A stretch of DNA of 27,464 bases. It comes from a virus. The DNA is taken from the IMG/VR virus record IMGVR_UViG_3300032284_001963, positions 1 through 27,464 of that record; one strand, 5' to 3'. This document shows, one piece after another, positions 8,383 through 16,202 of this stretch. Under the pieces are notes generated by a model. It had not been told where the DNA came from. It searched no databases and was given only the letters and a program-made list of their open reading frames with translations. The position numbers and the translations under genes are program-made. The first letter of the stretch is position 1. Every line of letters starts with the position of its first letter.

Positions 8383-9474
8383 TCAATCTTCTATTGTGTA
8401 TTCAGCAGAGGGAGTTTTATCTTCAGGAATATCTTCTTCCATATAAACGTGAACTTCACCGTCTCCCAGGATAGAAAGCCATTCTGATCTATGTTCCTTC
8501 TTGTACTTTTCGATTGCCGAAGGAGTATCTTCGATGAATCCGTGGGCAGTCATTACAATACGAGCAGAAGTTGTAGATTCAGTAATATGGTTTTTATCTA
8601 CTGAAATCTTAGTCCTCTTAGCAAACACAACTGTTTTCTTATCTTTCTGCGCTTCAACTTTTGAAGTACCAGAATTAGTTATATTACCTAAGGTAATAAC
8701 CAAAGTAGCGTCCCAATACATGGCATCACCACCTTTATTCTTCATTTTGGGTTTTTCATTAGGATTATTAACCGGATATTCTACTCTCACTTTATTCACA
8801 ACTACAAAAGTATTTGTGAATTTATTAGAAGCTTTTCTAGATAGAGTAAACTCCTGGTTAATGAAATTACCAAACTGCGTAGACATTGCAGCAGCATTCC
8901 ACATTGCATTGTTCTTTCCAGACTCTACGCTTTGCAAAGAAGGGATAGAACCAGCAGAATCCCAAAGGAAAACAAGATCAAAAGGAAGATTTCCTTTCTT
9001 TTGTTCACTAAGAATATCAGTAATGAAATTTGCTACATCCTCAATCGTATAAAGAGACGATCTATCGACATAAATGAAATTTCCGCCATAACTAACTTCT
9101 CCAGTTTCAGGATCCGGTTTCATCTCTGCTTGGAATCCCATCTGAATAGCATGTTCGAAACTCCATTTCATCTCAGTAACAATGAGAATAGGTAAAAGTC
9201 CCATTTTTTGAGCAGCTACCGTAGCTTCAATCATAGCAAGAGTCTTCCCAGTATCACTATGACCTCTAATGATTGTGATGTGGCCTTTTGGATATCCCGG
9301 CAAAGAAATAGCATTATTAAAAGCCGGTGAGAACGGTATCCATTCCGTCTTCTTAAACTTAGTATTGTCAATAAGATTTTTGGATTTCTTAAAACTATCT
9401 AAGTCAAAGGTACGCGATTTTTTATCAAGAGCGCTTGTTACAGCGCCCTTGATATTTTTTGTTTCTCCAGACAT
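8383..9474 (-). CDS. uvsX: UvsX/RecA-like recombinase
   Basis: This ATP-dependent strand-exchange protein drives recombination-dependent replication and repair in T4-type phages. The 363 residues include PGYPKGHITIIRG leading into Walker A GHSDTGKT (71-78), LIVTEMKWSFE after it (with the catalytic-Glu position near 101), Walker B LVFLWDS (167-173) and a Gln-containing loop region (AAAMSTQFGNFINQ). The C-terminus is acidic (EEDIPEDKTPSAEYTIED), as in UvsX, where such tails modulate partner binding. T4 UvsX has 391 residues, so this is full length. It lies 10 bases after gp32, its functional partner, which also suggests co-expression. No UvsY is recognised in the window. Confidence 0.93.
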   Translation of the reverse strand: MSGETKNIKGAVTSALDKKSRTFDLDSFKKSKNLIDNTKFKKTEWIPFSPAFNNAISLPGYPKGHITIIRGHSDTGKTLAMIEATVAAQKMGLLPILIVTEMKWSFEHAIQMGFQAEMKPDPETGEVSYGGNFIYVDRSSLYTIEDVANFITDILSEQKKGNLPFDLVFLWDSAGSIPSLQSVESGKNNAMWNAAAMSTQFGNFINQEFTLSRKASNKFTNTFVVVNKVRVEYPVNNPNEKPKMKNKGGDAMYWDATLVITLGNITNSGTSKVEAQKDKKTVVFAKRTKISVDKNHITESTTSARIVMTAHGFIEDTPSAIEKYKKEHRSEWLSILGDGEVHVYMEEDIPEDKTPSAEYTIED

Positions 9475-9484
9475 ATGAATTTAA

Positions 9485-10366
9485 TTAATCTTCGTCTTCA
9501 AATACTTCGTTAAACTTGTCCGATGCGTTTTTATGCGTTCCTTTTTTGTTAGAACTGCCTTTAGGCGGATCAGGAGTAAACGGAGGCGTATCATCTTCTT
9601 CCTGGGTCTCAGGAGCCGATACTGTTACTTCTTCAGAAGATTCTTCAACTTCATCATCAGACTTCTGAGCGGTGGCATCAGAAGGACTAATATAGTTTTT
9701 AAGCATTTGCTTAATATCCTCGTAAGAATACCTCTTGTAAATTTCGAGAATATCCTTTTGATTTTCGAGGAAGGCCTTTACTTCGGCTTCAGTCTTAGCC
9801 AGAGGAGTAGAATTCCTTTTGGGTGTGATATTCACCGCAATATATTCCACTTCTTTCTTACCAATTTTTACAGAATCCTTATAACCTTCTACCGTAAGAT
9901 CCGTGCCGCTTACGATGTTGTCGATTTCGCCGTAATCTTCATTAGCCATAATAGTGAGAAGTTTCTCATAGGTAGTTTTGTTAAACTCCCAAATCCTGGT
10001 TCCGAGATTTTCTTCCCCACGTACTACTACTTGAGCAAAAAATTTGTAGCGAGGACCGATTTTTTTAGCTAATTCTTTGGATTCTGCCGTGTTTTCGTTG
10101 TAAAGTTCTTTTACAAGCTGAACTACAGGGTCTTTCTCACCAAAATTTTCCAAGCAATAGATGCTTTTCTTGAATACGTTGTACTGGTGGAAAGAGACTT
10201 CCGCAAAGGGATAGTCGGGGTTGGATTTGCGCGGAACAATTCGAACTACTTGCGAACCAATTTTTGGTTTCCAGAAGAGAGTTTTGAAATCTATTTTCTC
10301 TCCGTTGTTAGAACCTTTTGATTGCATTTTCGACAGTCGCTGTTTGATCAGATCAATGTTTGACAT
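9485..10366 (-). CDS. 32: Single-stranded DNA-binding protein (T4 gp32-like)
   Basis: It coats single-stranded DNA at the fork and during recombination and organises the replisome. The 293 residues (T4: 301) show a basic N-terminal segment (IKQRLSKMQSKGSNNGEK), a core with TLFWKPKIGSQVVRIVP and TRIWEFNKTTYEKLL, and a low-complexity acidic C-terminus rich in Asp, Glu, Ser and Pro that ends FEDED. This is the hallmark partner-binding tail. In T4, zinc is held by one His and three Cys. Here His 60 and Cys 71 remain, but the positions of the last two cysteines fall in FGEKDPVVQLV without any Cys, so the zinc site is apparently lost. A host-type promoter candidate stands 26 bases before the ATG. 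Confidence 0.92.
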   Translation of the reverse strand: MSNIDLIKQRLSKMQSKGSNNGEKIDFKTLFWKPKIGSQVVRIVPRKSNPDYPFAEVSFHQYNVFKKSIYCLENFGEKDPVVQLVKELYNENTAESKELAKKIGPRYKFFAQVVVRGEENLGTRIWEFNKTTYEKLLTIMANEDYGEIDNIVSGTDLTVEGYKDSVKIGKKEVEYIAVNITPKRNSTPLAKTEAEVKAFLENQKDILEIYKRYSYEDIKQMLKNYISPSDATAQKSDDEVEESSEEVTVSAPETQEEDDTPPFTPDPPKGSSNKKGTHKNASDKFNEVFEDED

Positions 10367-10392
10367 GAAAGTTAAATTTTAAAAGTGAAAAA

Positions 10393-10420
10393 CAAAGTTA
10401 CAAAAAATATCAGTACCAAA
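10393..10420 (-). promoter_or_regulatory. Candidate Bacteroidota-type promoter for gene 32
   Basis: Reading the minus strand, TTTG (10420-10417) is followed after 16 bases by TAACTTTG (10400-10393), a match to the -7 consensus TAnnTTTG. The spacing is a few bases below the usual 17-23. Transcription would start about 20 bases before the gp32 ATG. A dedicated promoter for an abundant protein is reasonable. Confidence 0.45.
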
Positions 10421-10432
10421 AAAAATTTTCGT

Positions 10433-10825
10433 TTAATTCAACGAAATTATTTTATGGATTTTAGTATTCAGCCTAGTGAATAAGCCAGTACGGTTTAACA
10501 GAATGCTATTCCGGTAATCGTTCCAGTTAATTTTATAAGTCTTATCTACGATACCGTTATTTAAATTGGCTATCAGCAGATTTAAAGAATTTATAGTATA
10601 TAAAGTGTCTGTTTCTTTCCTCCTATGCATCAATATAGTGCCTGGGATCATTCTCGATCTATCGGTATTTTCTATATCGATATTATAAGTGCATACGTAT
10701 TCTGTGCCGTCGACTATTTCTAAAACAAAAATCTTAGAATATTTCACCGTATAAGTGGAATTGATTCTAGTCAATGTTTCGTCTAGCGCATCTTTAGGAG
10801 AAAAAGTACAAAATAACTTATTCAA
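10433..10825 (-). CDS. Unknown 130-aa protein between polA-like gene and gene 32
   Basis: I do not recognise this protein. The only usable start is TTG at 10825, because an in-frame TAG stands 27 bases upstream. It is predicted to be an alpha/beta protein: KIFVLEIVDGTEYVCTYNID is strand-like, HRRKETDTLYTINSLNLLI follows, and the C-terminal part (INWNDYRNSILL, then LNTKIHKIISL) is mixed. There are no membrane segments and no Cys-rich metal site. Length is near T4 RegA (122 aa), the translational repressor found near gene 43, but I see no convincing RegA similarity. It lies 67 bases after the family A polymerase and before the gp32 promoter, so it is probably the last gene of the polymerase transcript and replication-related. 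Confidence 0.75.
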   Translation of the reverse strand: MNKLFCTFSPKDALDETLTRINSTYTVKYSKIFVLEIVDGTEYVCTYNIDIENTDRSRMIPGTILMHRRKETDTLYTINSLNLLIANLNNGIVDKTYKINWNDYRNSILLNRTGLFTRLNTKIHKIISLN

Positions 10826-10892
10826 TCGAGTATTACTTATAACTTTATACTAATGTATAACACATATAAATATCGACGAATCTATTAAAACA

Positions 10893-12230
10893 TCACAAGG
10901 TTTTCATTTCTTGATAATTTTTACCATACCTACATGAAGTTGCAAAACCTCCTTGTTCTAAAGTCTCCTGGATACAGTTTAAAAGCTCTTTACCGTCCTC
11001 TTTGGAATAATCGATCAGAAATGAGTCATAGCAATATAATACCAATTCACTTTTTTTACCCTCTAGGCATTTTAAGACCTCGCTTAAGATCATTATATTT
11101 CTCTCCGTCTCGTAATTCTGAAGGAGATACGGGAGAATTTGAGTTTTAGATTCTATCCCTGTTATAGGTTTTTTAGAAATGGGACTATCTAACCTTTTAG
11201 TTTTTTTGTAATTATCCCACAAAGTGTTTTTAAATTCCCGAACTTTCCATATAAAAGGTACATTTTCTAACTCCGGAATATCGGTTTCTGTATAAAGAAG
11301 CTTAAAAGTCAATTTTTTACTTTCATCGTATTCTTCCTTTGATATCTCGTCTTTCTCGAAATAGCTTTTGGCTAGATGTGTATGTATATCCGTCTCATCA
11401 AACTTATAATCAATGAGTTCACATAATATCCTCAAATGATAAGACGAATAATCAAACTCTATTAAGTAGTTGTTCTTAGATCGAATTGCCGATCTGCTGC
11501 CATCTTCTTTATTTAAAGCCGCAAAATTTATCCCATTAAAAGCGTTAGATGGCCTACCCGTAACAGTAAACATATTATAAGAAGAGTATATAATATCATC
11601 TTTAATAGAAAACAGGGGGTCTTTAAGAGTGAAATGCTTTTTTAATTCCTTTTGATTTACTTTAATTCCATTCTTTTCTATTTGATAGAATATCTCTACA
11701 GCCATATCAGAATAAAATTTCTGGTAGCCTCGAGTAAACATTTTATCTATATCCTCAAAAGAGGAATATAAAGATTGCATTTTTTCATAATGTTTACTTA
11801 TGGGAATAAGTTTATTTACCGCCAAATCATTACCGAATTTTTGTTGAAAATATCTATGAGCTTTAGTATTAAAGGAAGATTCATCCAGGATCTTCCCAGA
11901 TTTCAAGTATAAGCCTGTTTTTAGGCAAAATAAGGCCTCTTTCCTATTAAAATAATATCGGAACCTCTTAGCGTCTACAGCGTAAATTTGGCCTACTGTA
12001 TGGTCTATAAACGATACTACGTCGGCTAGAGGTAAAGAAAAGGCTTCTTCATGATCGATTGGTAGAATAAAACCGGTTCTAGAACGAAAAGGTTTAATAT
12101 AAACAAGACAAATAGGAGATATTTTATTGTGGCAGTGATCGTTGTGAGGAACAATATCAACCACACACTTGGAAAAGTCGTATTTCGAAAATTTTTCTAA
12201 TTGTTCTTTCGTCTCTATTATATAATACAC
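10893..12230 (-). CDS. Divergent thumbless family A DNA polymerase with degenerate exonuclease domain
   Basis: Family A motifs run in the right order in 445 residues: FYQIEKNGIKVN (181-192), TGRPSN (224-229, for TGRLSS), motif A DYSSYHLR (260-267, for DYSQIELR), DIHTHLA (281-287), motif B KKLTFKLLY (305-313, keeping Pol I K758, F762, Y766), a motif QNY (371-373, Q849) and motif C CYDSFLID (400-407, for VHDELVFE). Both catalytic Asp are kept (260, 402). The distance from IEKNG to TGR is about 41 residues instead of about 120, so the thumb is missing. Glu 710 (steric gate) is His 265, Arg 754 is lost and motif C His is Tyr. Residues 1-140 look like a DnaQ fold lacking Exo I Glu (VVDIVP) and Exo II Asp. 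It starts at GTG 12230, the first start after an in-frame stop. Activity is unproven. Confidence 0.85.
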   Translation of the reverse strand: MYYIIETKEQLEKFSKYDFSKCVVDIVPHNDHCHNKISPICLVYIKPFRSRTGFILPIDHEEAFSLPLADVVSFIDHTVGQIYAVDAKRFRYYFNRKEALFCLKTGLYLKSGKILDESSFNTKAHRYFQQKFGNDLAVNKLIPISKHYEKMQSLYSSFEDIDKMFTRGYQKFYSDMAVEIFYQIEKNGIKVNQKELKKHFTLKDPLFSIKDDIIYSSYNMFTVTGRPSNAFNGINFAALNKEDGSRSAIRSKNNYLIEFDYSSYHLRILCELIDYKFDETDIHTHLAKSYFEKDEISKEEYDESKKLTFKLLYTETDIPELENVPFIWKVREFKNTLWDNYKKTKRLDSPISKKPITGIESKTQILPYLLQNYETERNIMILSEVLKCLEGKKSELVLYCYDSFLIDYSKEDGKELLNCIQETLEQGGFATSCRYGKNYQEMKTL

Positions 12231-12247
12231 AACTTAAGCCTTTGAGA

Positions 12248-12279
12248 CAAAAGTAATTTATTTGGCGTATTGAACCAAA
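12248..12279 (-). promoter_or_regulatory. Bacteroidota-type promoter for the replication module
   Basis: On the minus strand TTTG (12279-12276) is followed after 20 bases by TACTTTTG (12255-12248), a full match to TTTG-N19/20-TAnnTTTG. It overlaps the last codons of the 173-aa structural gene. Transcription would begin about 10 bases before the GTG of the family A polymerase, giving a very short leader. It marks the border between the virion and replication modules. Confidence 0.55.
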
Positions 12280-12779
12280 TTTTTAAAATACTGGCTGATT
12301 CCAGGTATTTTGCTTTCTAAATTCTTTAAAGTTTTTTGATTTGTGCTTATTATGCCATCAACAGGCAAATTCATATTATAAAAAACATCATTTATAGGTC
12401 CTGTTATTTTCCACTTAAAAGAGACTTGAGTATATAAAGGATTAGATAAACTTTTATTATAATCTTCCTGATTGATCTCTTTAATTGTTTCATAACCACT
12501 ATTTACTCTTTTCATGGCATATCTTGTTATATAGCCTTTATTATAATCATCCTGGGTTGGTATCGGTATATAAGAATCAGGAGTGGTTATTTCAACGTTG
12601 ATATTTGAATTGTTTTTTATTAATTCTTTAGCCTCTAAATTAAAAGTAGCACCAGTATAGTATTTACCATCAGATGTAGCATAATAATATCCTTTATAAG
12701 GTTTTAAAGTATCCTTATATACTAAATCTGCTCCTGTGGATCTTAAATTGGGAGTTATTTCAGACGGAGGATAATACAT
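12258..12779 (-). CDS. Unknown 173-aa protein, probable virion-associated
   Basis: I cannot assign a function. The N-terminus MYYPPSEITPNLRSTGADLV followed by YKGYYYATSDGKYYTGATF is of a type I associate with virion-module proteins of large tailed phages. The Tyr/Gly-rich GYYY...GKYYTG segment (about 29-45) suggests a small beta structure. The middle (TPDSYIPIPTQDDYNKGYITRYAMK) and the C-terminus (GISQYFKNLVQYAK) have no recognised motif. ATG 12779 lies 15 bases after the 1028-aa hub candidate without a late element, so it should share that transcript. It is the last gene of the structural module, and the replication-module promoter overlaps its end. A baseplate or fibre-linked role is inference. 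Confidence 0.7.
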   Translation of the reverse strand: MYYPPSEITPNLRSTGADLVYKDTLKPYKGYYYATSDGKYYTGATFNLEAKELIKNNSNINVEITTPDSYIPIPTQDDYNKGYITRYAMKRVNSGYETIKEINQEDYNKSLSNPLYTQVSFKWKITGPINDVFYNMNLPVDGIISTNQKTLKNLESKIPGISQYFKNLVQYAK

Positions 12780-12794
12780 ATTTTTATTTACATA

Positions 12795-15700
12795 TTATTG
12801 TAAAGAAGAATGAATGGCATCTTTTTTATAGGTATGATCATCAAAAGTAATAATAAGAGTAGAATTAGTACTTAATTTAGCCGTGTCCAGTTTTCCTAAA
12901 GTATCATAAGAATTAGGATTTAAATAATGAATAACTACATCACTATGAATACCTTCGTATGCAGTAAGAAATGAAGGATCAATAATTCCGGGACGAATAA
13001 AAATAGTAGGATTAGTAAAAGTTGTAAACATTTTAACTAAAGCTCTAAATCGATCATATAATTCACTATAAACTTGTAATATAAAAGCAAAATCAGCATC
13101 AAACTTAGATTGTATTTCTGGTACAGCTTGCATATTATAATAATATTTATTTCTCTTAACAACTTCACTTATGTAGTTATATACTGTTTTCATATAATCT
13201 ATATCTTCATAATTATTAACTCCAGGATTTCCATATCTATTTAGATATGTAGTTATTGGAATATCATCTGTATTATTAACTTGACTATTCACATTAAAAA
13301 ATCCAGTAGGAGCTGAAATAGATTGATTATTAGCAGCACCATAATAAGTCAATTTTGCTATATCTTGAGTAAGATCTAATTCATCATTACCTGATATACT
13401 GTATGAATTAGCTATGGCTTTGAGAATTTTTGGTTTAGATAAAGATCTTACAGTAGGATAATGTATAGATATTTTATTTAAATTTTTTGTTTCGACTATA
13501 TTAAATTCGTCCGCAAAAAAATCATGAATAAATGCCATTAATATATTATAAGATTTTGCTGCATTTTCTATGGCGACTTTATTTTGAGTAACCCGAGCTG
13601 CTGCGTCATTATAAAATTGATTGGAGTAGTTTTTTATTTTTTTATTTCTAGCATGGTCATCTAATAAACAAAATTGAGCCGTTATTGTAGTGGTCCAATC
13701 AGCTCTAACAATATTATGAGACAATCCTGTTACAATAAATCCTACTGACTTATCTCTATATTCTCTAGGTAAAACACTAGCATTTAATTTAAAAACATCT
13801 CCTATAATTATTCCTGCAATACCATCCAGTTTAACTTCTAATGCCATAGGCACTATACCTTTATAATCAGTTGCTCTTTCTAATCTAACTAAAAGAGAAT
13901 TAAGAAAGGTGTTTAAAGAAGACAAAGTAGGTGATCCTGCTAAAGGAGGAGTTCCTGTTAAAATATAATCTCTTACATAATCAAAAAGAACAAGACAATT
14001 ATTGATAAATATATTTTTTTCTTTAGCTAACTGATCCGAGTCATTTTTAGATACCGGATCTGTATAGTCCATATTAACTACTAATCTATCTTTTAGATTT
14101 TTATTCATTGCCACATAAGTAGATGTTTGATAAGAACCTAAATTCTCTCTATCTTGCGCAGCAATAGCAATCATTGAACTTTGTTCTTGATAAATTCTAG
14201 AGTGTACCTTATGATCCCTGGCAATAGTATTATTACCTAATATATTCAATACAAATTTGTTATTAGGATTAGGATCTATATAGTGCTTATCCATTATAAC
14301 ACATTTATTGTCTATAGTGAAAATATCAAAAGAATTTATAGACCCTAAGGCATATTCTATTTCTCCAAGAATTCCCTTCATTAAGGGACCGAAAAAAACT
14401 TGTCCTTTATTTTGTTTATGTACCGACCTATATATACTTAATATTTTACCTATATTAACATATATATTTCCTATAATACCGTAACTTTTTTGACTGGAAT
14501 CATGATAAATATAATTTTTCATGTTTGCTTTACCTGAATTGACATCTCTGGAATTGACCATAAATGGATCGAACCCGTTATTCCCTATAAAATTCTTGTT
14601 ATTAAAAAGAGCATAAGGATTAAATATTATACAACTAGAATTATCTATGGTCATAGAATTATCTGAAGCTAAACACAATCCATTACCAAAATTACTAGGT
14701 AAAGTATTAACTGGTATTTCAAAGTCTATATATTTTTCACCATTTTTTATAAAAAGATTATGCTTTTGATTTATAAAATGTATAAAATAAGCTAGTTGTA
14801 TATAACAACCATTAATAGGATCCAAATTAGCATTATGACTTAAATCTTGTTGTGCGTTAGACGGTGTTGTATTATTCTGCGCAGGTGTCGTTTGAGTATT
14901 TGTATTTAGTGAGGGTCCCATGTTTAATGGAAAAATATTAAATGATAATATTTTATCATCTAATATTCCACTTGTAAATAAATTAGGGGCTTTATTTTTC
15001 AATTCTGAGGCTATAGGCGGATCAGTAGTAGCGCCTATTGCACTACCAAAAGCTAATTGATATAATGCATTTTCAAAATCGTCTTTAACATCTTTATTTT
15101 CATCTATACTAGACTTAAGATTAGTATCTATTCCGCTATCTGCATTCATTTTAATAGAACTGATGACTTCACCTAAGCTTATCAATGTAGTAGTACATTC
15201 AAATCCACCGTTTTCTAAAAGAGTATATTCAAAATTTTTTATAGCACCCAACATCCCCTCATAGTTACCTTTAGTCGCTATATTCAATTCTCGTATTTTA
15301 CGATAGATAGTATCTATTTTTGGAGAGCCGTCAAAAATATTTATAAGAGGTTCGTCAAAAGTTTTTACTATATACTTGCTGACCGGAGATGTATCATCAT
15401 CGACATCAAGATATTGAGAAAATCCCCATTCTAATAATACGTGATAACCCGGACGCATATAAAGAATAATCAAATTCTCCAAATCTTCTAATGTCCAAGC
15501 ATAAAATTTTACTGTGGCTTCTCTGAGTGAACCGTATGCGTCTCTTGATCTAACATTTACTTCTGTTATTCCAGGCATGGGTCTAAAACCAAATTGAGGA
15601 TCTTGTTTATAAGCAGCTTGACTGCCTGATACAGAAGCTAATCCTTCTACACCCCTTTTTAAACCTATTTTACTTTGGGTTCCTCCCTTTAAAACATAAT

Positions 15701-15881
15701 TTTTTGCTAAATTAGAATTGCCTTTATAATCGACAAAAGAGGTCATTTTGACCCAGGGAGTTTTTCCTAAAACATATTGATGAAAAGCCTGAGGCCTGGG
15801 GCCGTCATAACTAATCAGATTTTGCCTAGCATTTATTTGTTTTTGGACATGATCAGGAAAAGTGTCTTTAAATATCGACAT
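12795..15881 (-). CDS. Large baseplate hub candidate (1028 aa)
   Basis: The gene lies between the LysM wedge protein and the end of the structural module, where baseplate genes are expected. Two regions look like tail hub (gp27/gpD-type) material. Residues 101-160 include MPGITEVNVRSRDAYGSLRE and GYHVLLEWGFSQYLD, followed by MLGAIKNFEYTLLENGGFEC (around 210-230). Later, VKLDGIAGIIIGDVFKLNA and FIVTGLSHNIVRADWTTTIT resemble the C-terminal barrel of hub proteins. A Thr/Asn/Gln-rich linker (NTNTQTTPAQNNTTPSNAQQ) splits the first half. The last 280 residues are unassigned; I see no lysozyme or peptidase catalytic motif there. It is much longer than T4 gp27 (391), so it may combine hub and accessory domains. 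The hub role is moderately supported and the rest is open. Confidence 0.7.
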   Translation of the reverse strand: MSIFKDTFPDHVQKQINARQNLISYDGPRPQAFHQYVLGKTPWVKMTSFVDYKGNSNLAKNYVLKGGTQSKIGLKRGVEGLASVSGSQAAYKQDPQFGFRPMPGITEVNVRSRDAYGSLREATVKFYAWTLEDLENLIILYMRPGYHVLLEWGFSQYLDVDDDTSPVSKYIVKTFDEPLINIFDGSPKIDTIYRKIRELNIATKGNYEGMLGAIKNFEYTLLENGGFECTTTLISLGEVISSIKMNADSGIDTNLKSSIDENKDVKDDFENALYQLAFGSAIGATTDPPIASELKNKAPNLFTSGILDDKILSFNIFPLNMGPSLNTNTQTTPAQNNTTPSNAQQDLSHNANLDPINGCYIQLAYFIHFINQKHNLFIKNGEKYIDFEIPVNTLPSNFGNGLCLASDNSMTIDNSSCIIFNPYALFNNKNFIGNNGFDPFMVNSRDVNSGKANMKNYIYHDSSQKSYGIIGNIYVNIGKILSIYRSVHKQNKGQVFFGPLMKGILGEIEYALGSINSFDIFTIDNKCVIMDKHYIDPNPNNKFVLNILGNNTIARDHKVHSRIYQEQSSMIAIAAQDRENLGSYQTSTYVAMNKNLKDRLVVNMDYTDPVSKNDSDQLAKEKNIFINNCLVLFDYVRDYILTGTPPLAGSPTLSSLNTFLNSLLVRLERATDYKGIVPMALEVKLDGIAGIIIGDVFKLNASVLPREYRDKSVGFIVTGLSHNIVRADWTTTITAQFCLLDDHARNKKIKNYSNQFYNDAAARVTQNKVAIENAAKSYNILMAFIHDFFADEFNIVETKNLNKISIHYPTVRSLSKPKILKAIANSYSISGNDELDLTQDIAKLTYYGAANNQSISAPTGFFNVNSQVNNTDDIPITTYLNRYGNPGVNNYEDIDYMKTVYNYISEVVKRNKYYYNMQAVPEIQSKFDADFAFILQVYSELYDRFRALVKMFTTFTNPTIFIRPGIIDPSFLTAYEGIHSDVVIHYLNPNSYDTLGKLDTAKLSTNSTLIITFDDHTYKKDAIHSSLQ

Positions 15882-15894
15882 AAAAACAAAACAT

Positions 15895-16194
15895 TTAAGG
15901 GTTATTTAACGCATAAAAAGAATCTAAAATATCGGAAAGATTTCCGGGTATTCTCAATTGTGTACCGGGAGGTATAAATATGCTACCATTTTTTATGTTA
16001 TTAGCATAACTTAAAATCCAATAATAGTCAATAGAACCATAATAATTATCGGCTAAAAGATCTAATCTATCACCGTGAACTGTAATAATATAAAAATCAT
16101 TATCAGTATATGGTATACTAGGATATTTTAATGAACCAAAATATCTTTTATTAGTCTCTTCATCTTTTAGTATTATAGTATTGTCGTATCTCAT
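15895..16194 (-). CDS. LysM-containing baseplate wedge protein (gp53/gpX-like)
   Basis: In 99 residues the core HGDRLDLLADNYYGSIDYYW followed by ILSYANNI and IPPGTQLRIP (about 40-83) is the LysM-type signature of phage tail proteins. It reads D-x-L-A-x-x-Y-Y-G...W-x-L-x-x-A-N...P-G-x-x-L-x-I-P, as in P2 gpX and the C-terminal part of T4 gp53. In T4, gp53 clamps adjacent baseplate wedges. The N-terminus (MRYDNTIILKDEETNKRYFG) is short compared with gp53 (196 aa), so only this domain is present. It sits 8 bases after the tube-cap candidate and 13 before the hub candidate, inside the baseplate operon. Confidence 0.78.
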   Translation of the reverse strand: MRYDNTIILKDEETNKRYFGSLKYPSIPYTDNDFYIITVHGDRLDLLADNYYGSIDYYWILSYANNIKNGSIFIPPGTQLRIPGNLSDILDSFYALNNP

Positions 16195-16202
16195 TTGAAA
16201 AA

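Noticed and set aside
8501-9052. 183-codon plus-strand frame antisense to uvsX
   Set aside because: Low-complexity translation without motif; the minus strand frame is a clear UvsX. It is a codon-composition shadow.
9533-10072. 179-codon plus-strand frame antisense to gene 32
   Set aside because: Translation rich in Arg, Phe and Ile repeats, with no start context; shadow of the acidic gp32 tail and core.
10433-10825. RegA translational repressor
   Set aside because: Similar length and neighbourhood, but I could not align any characteristic RegA segment.
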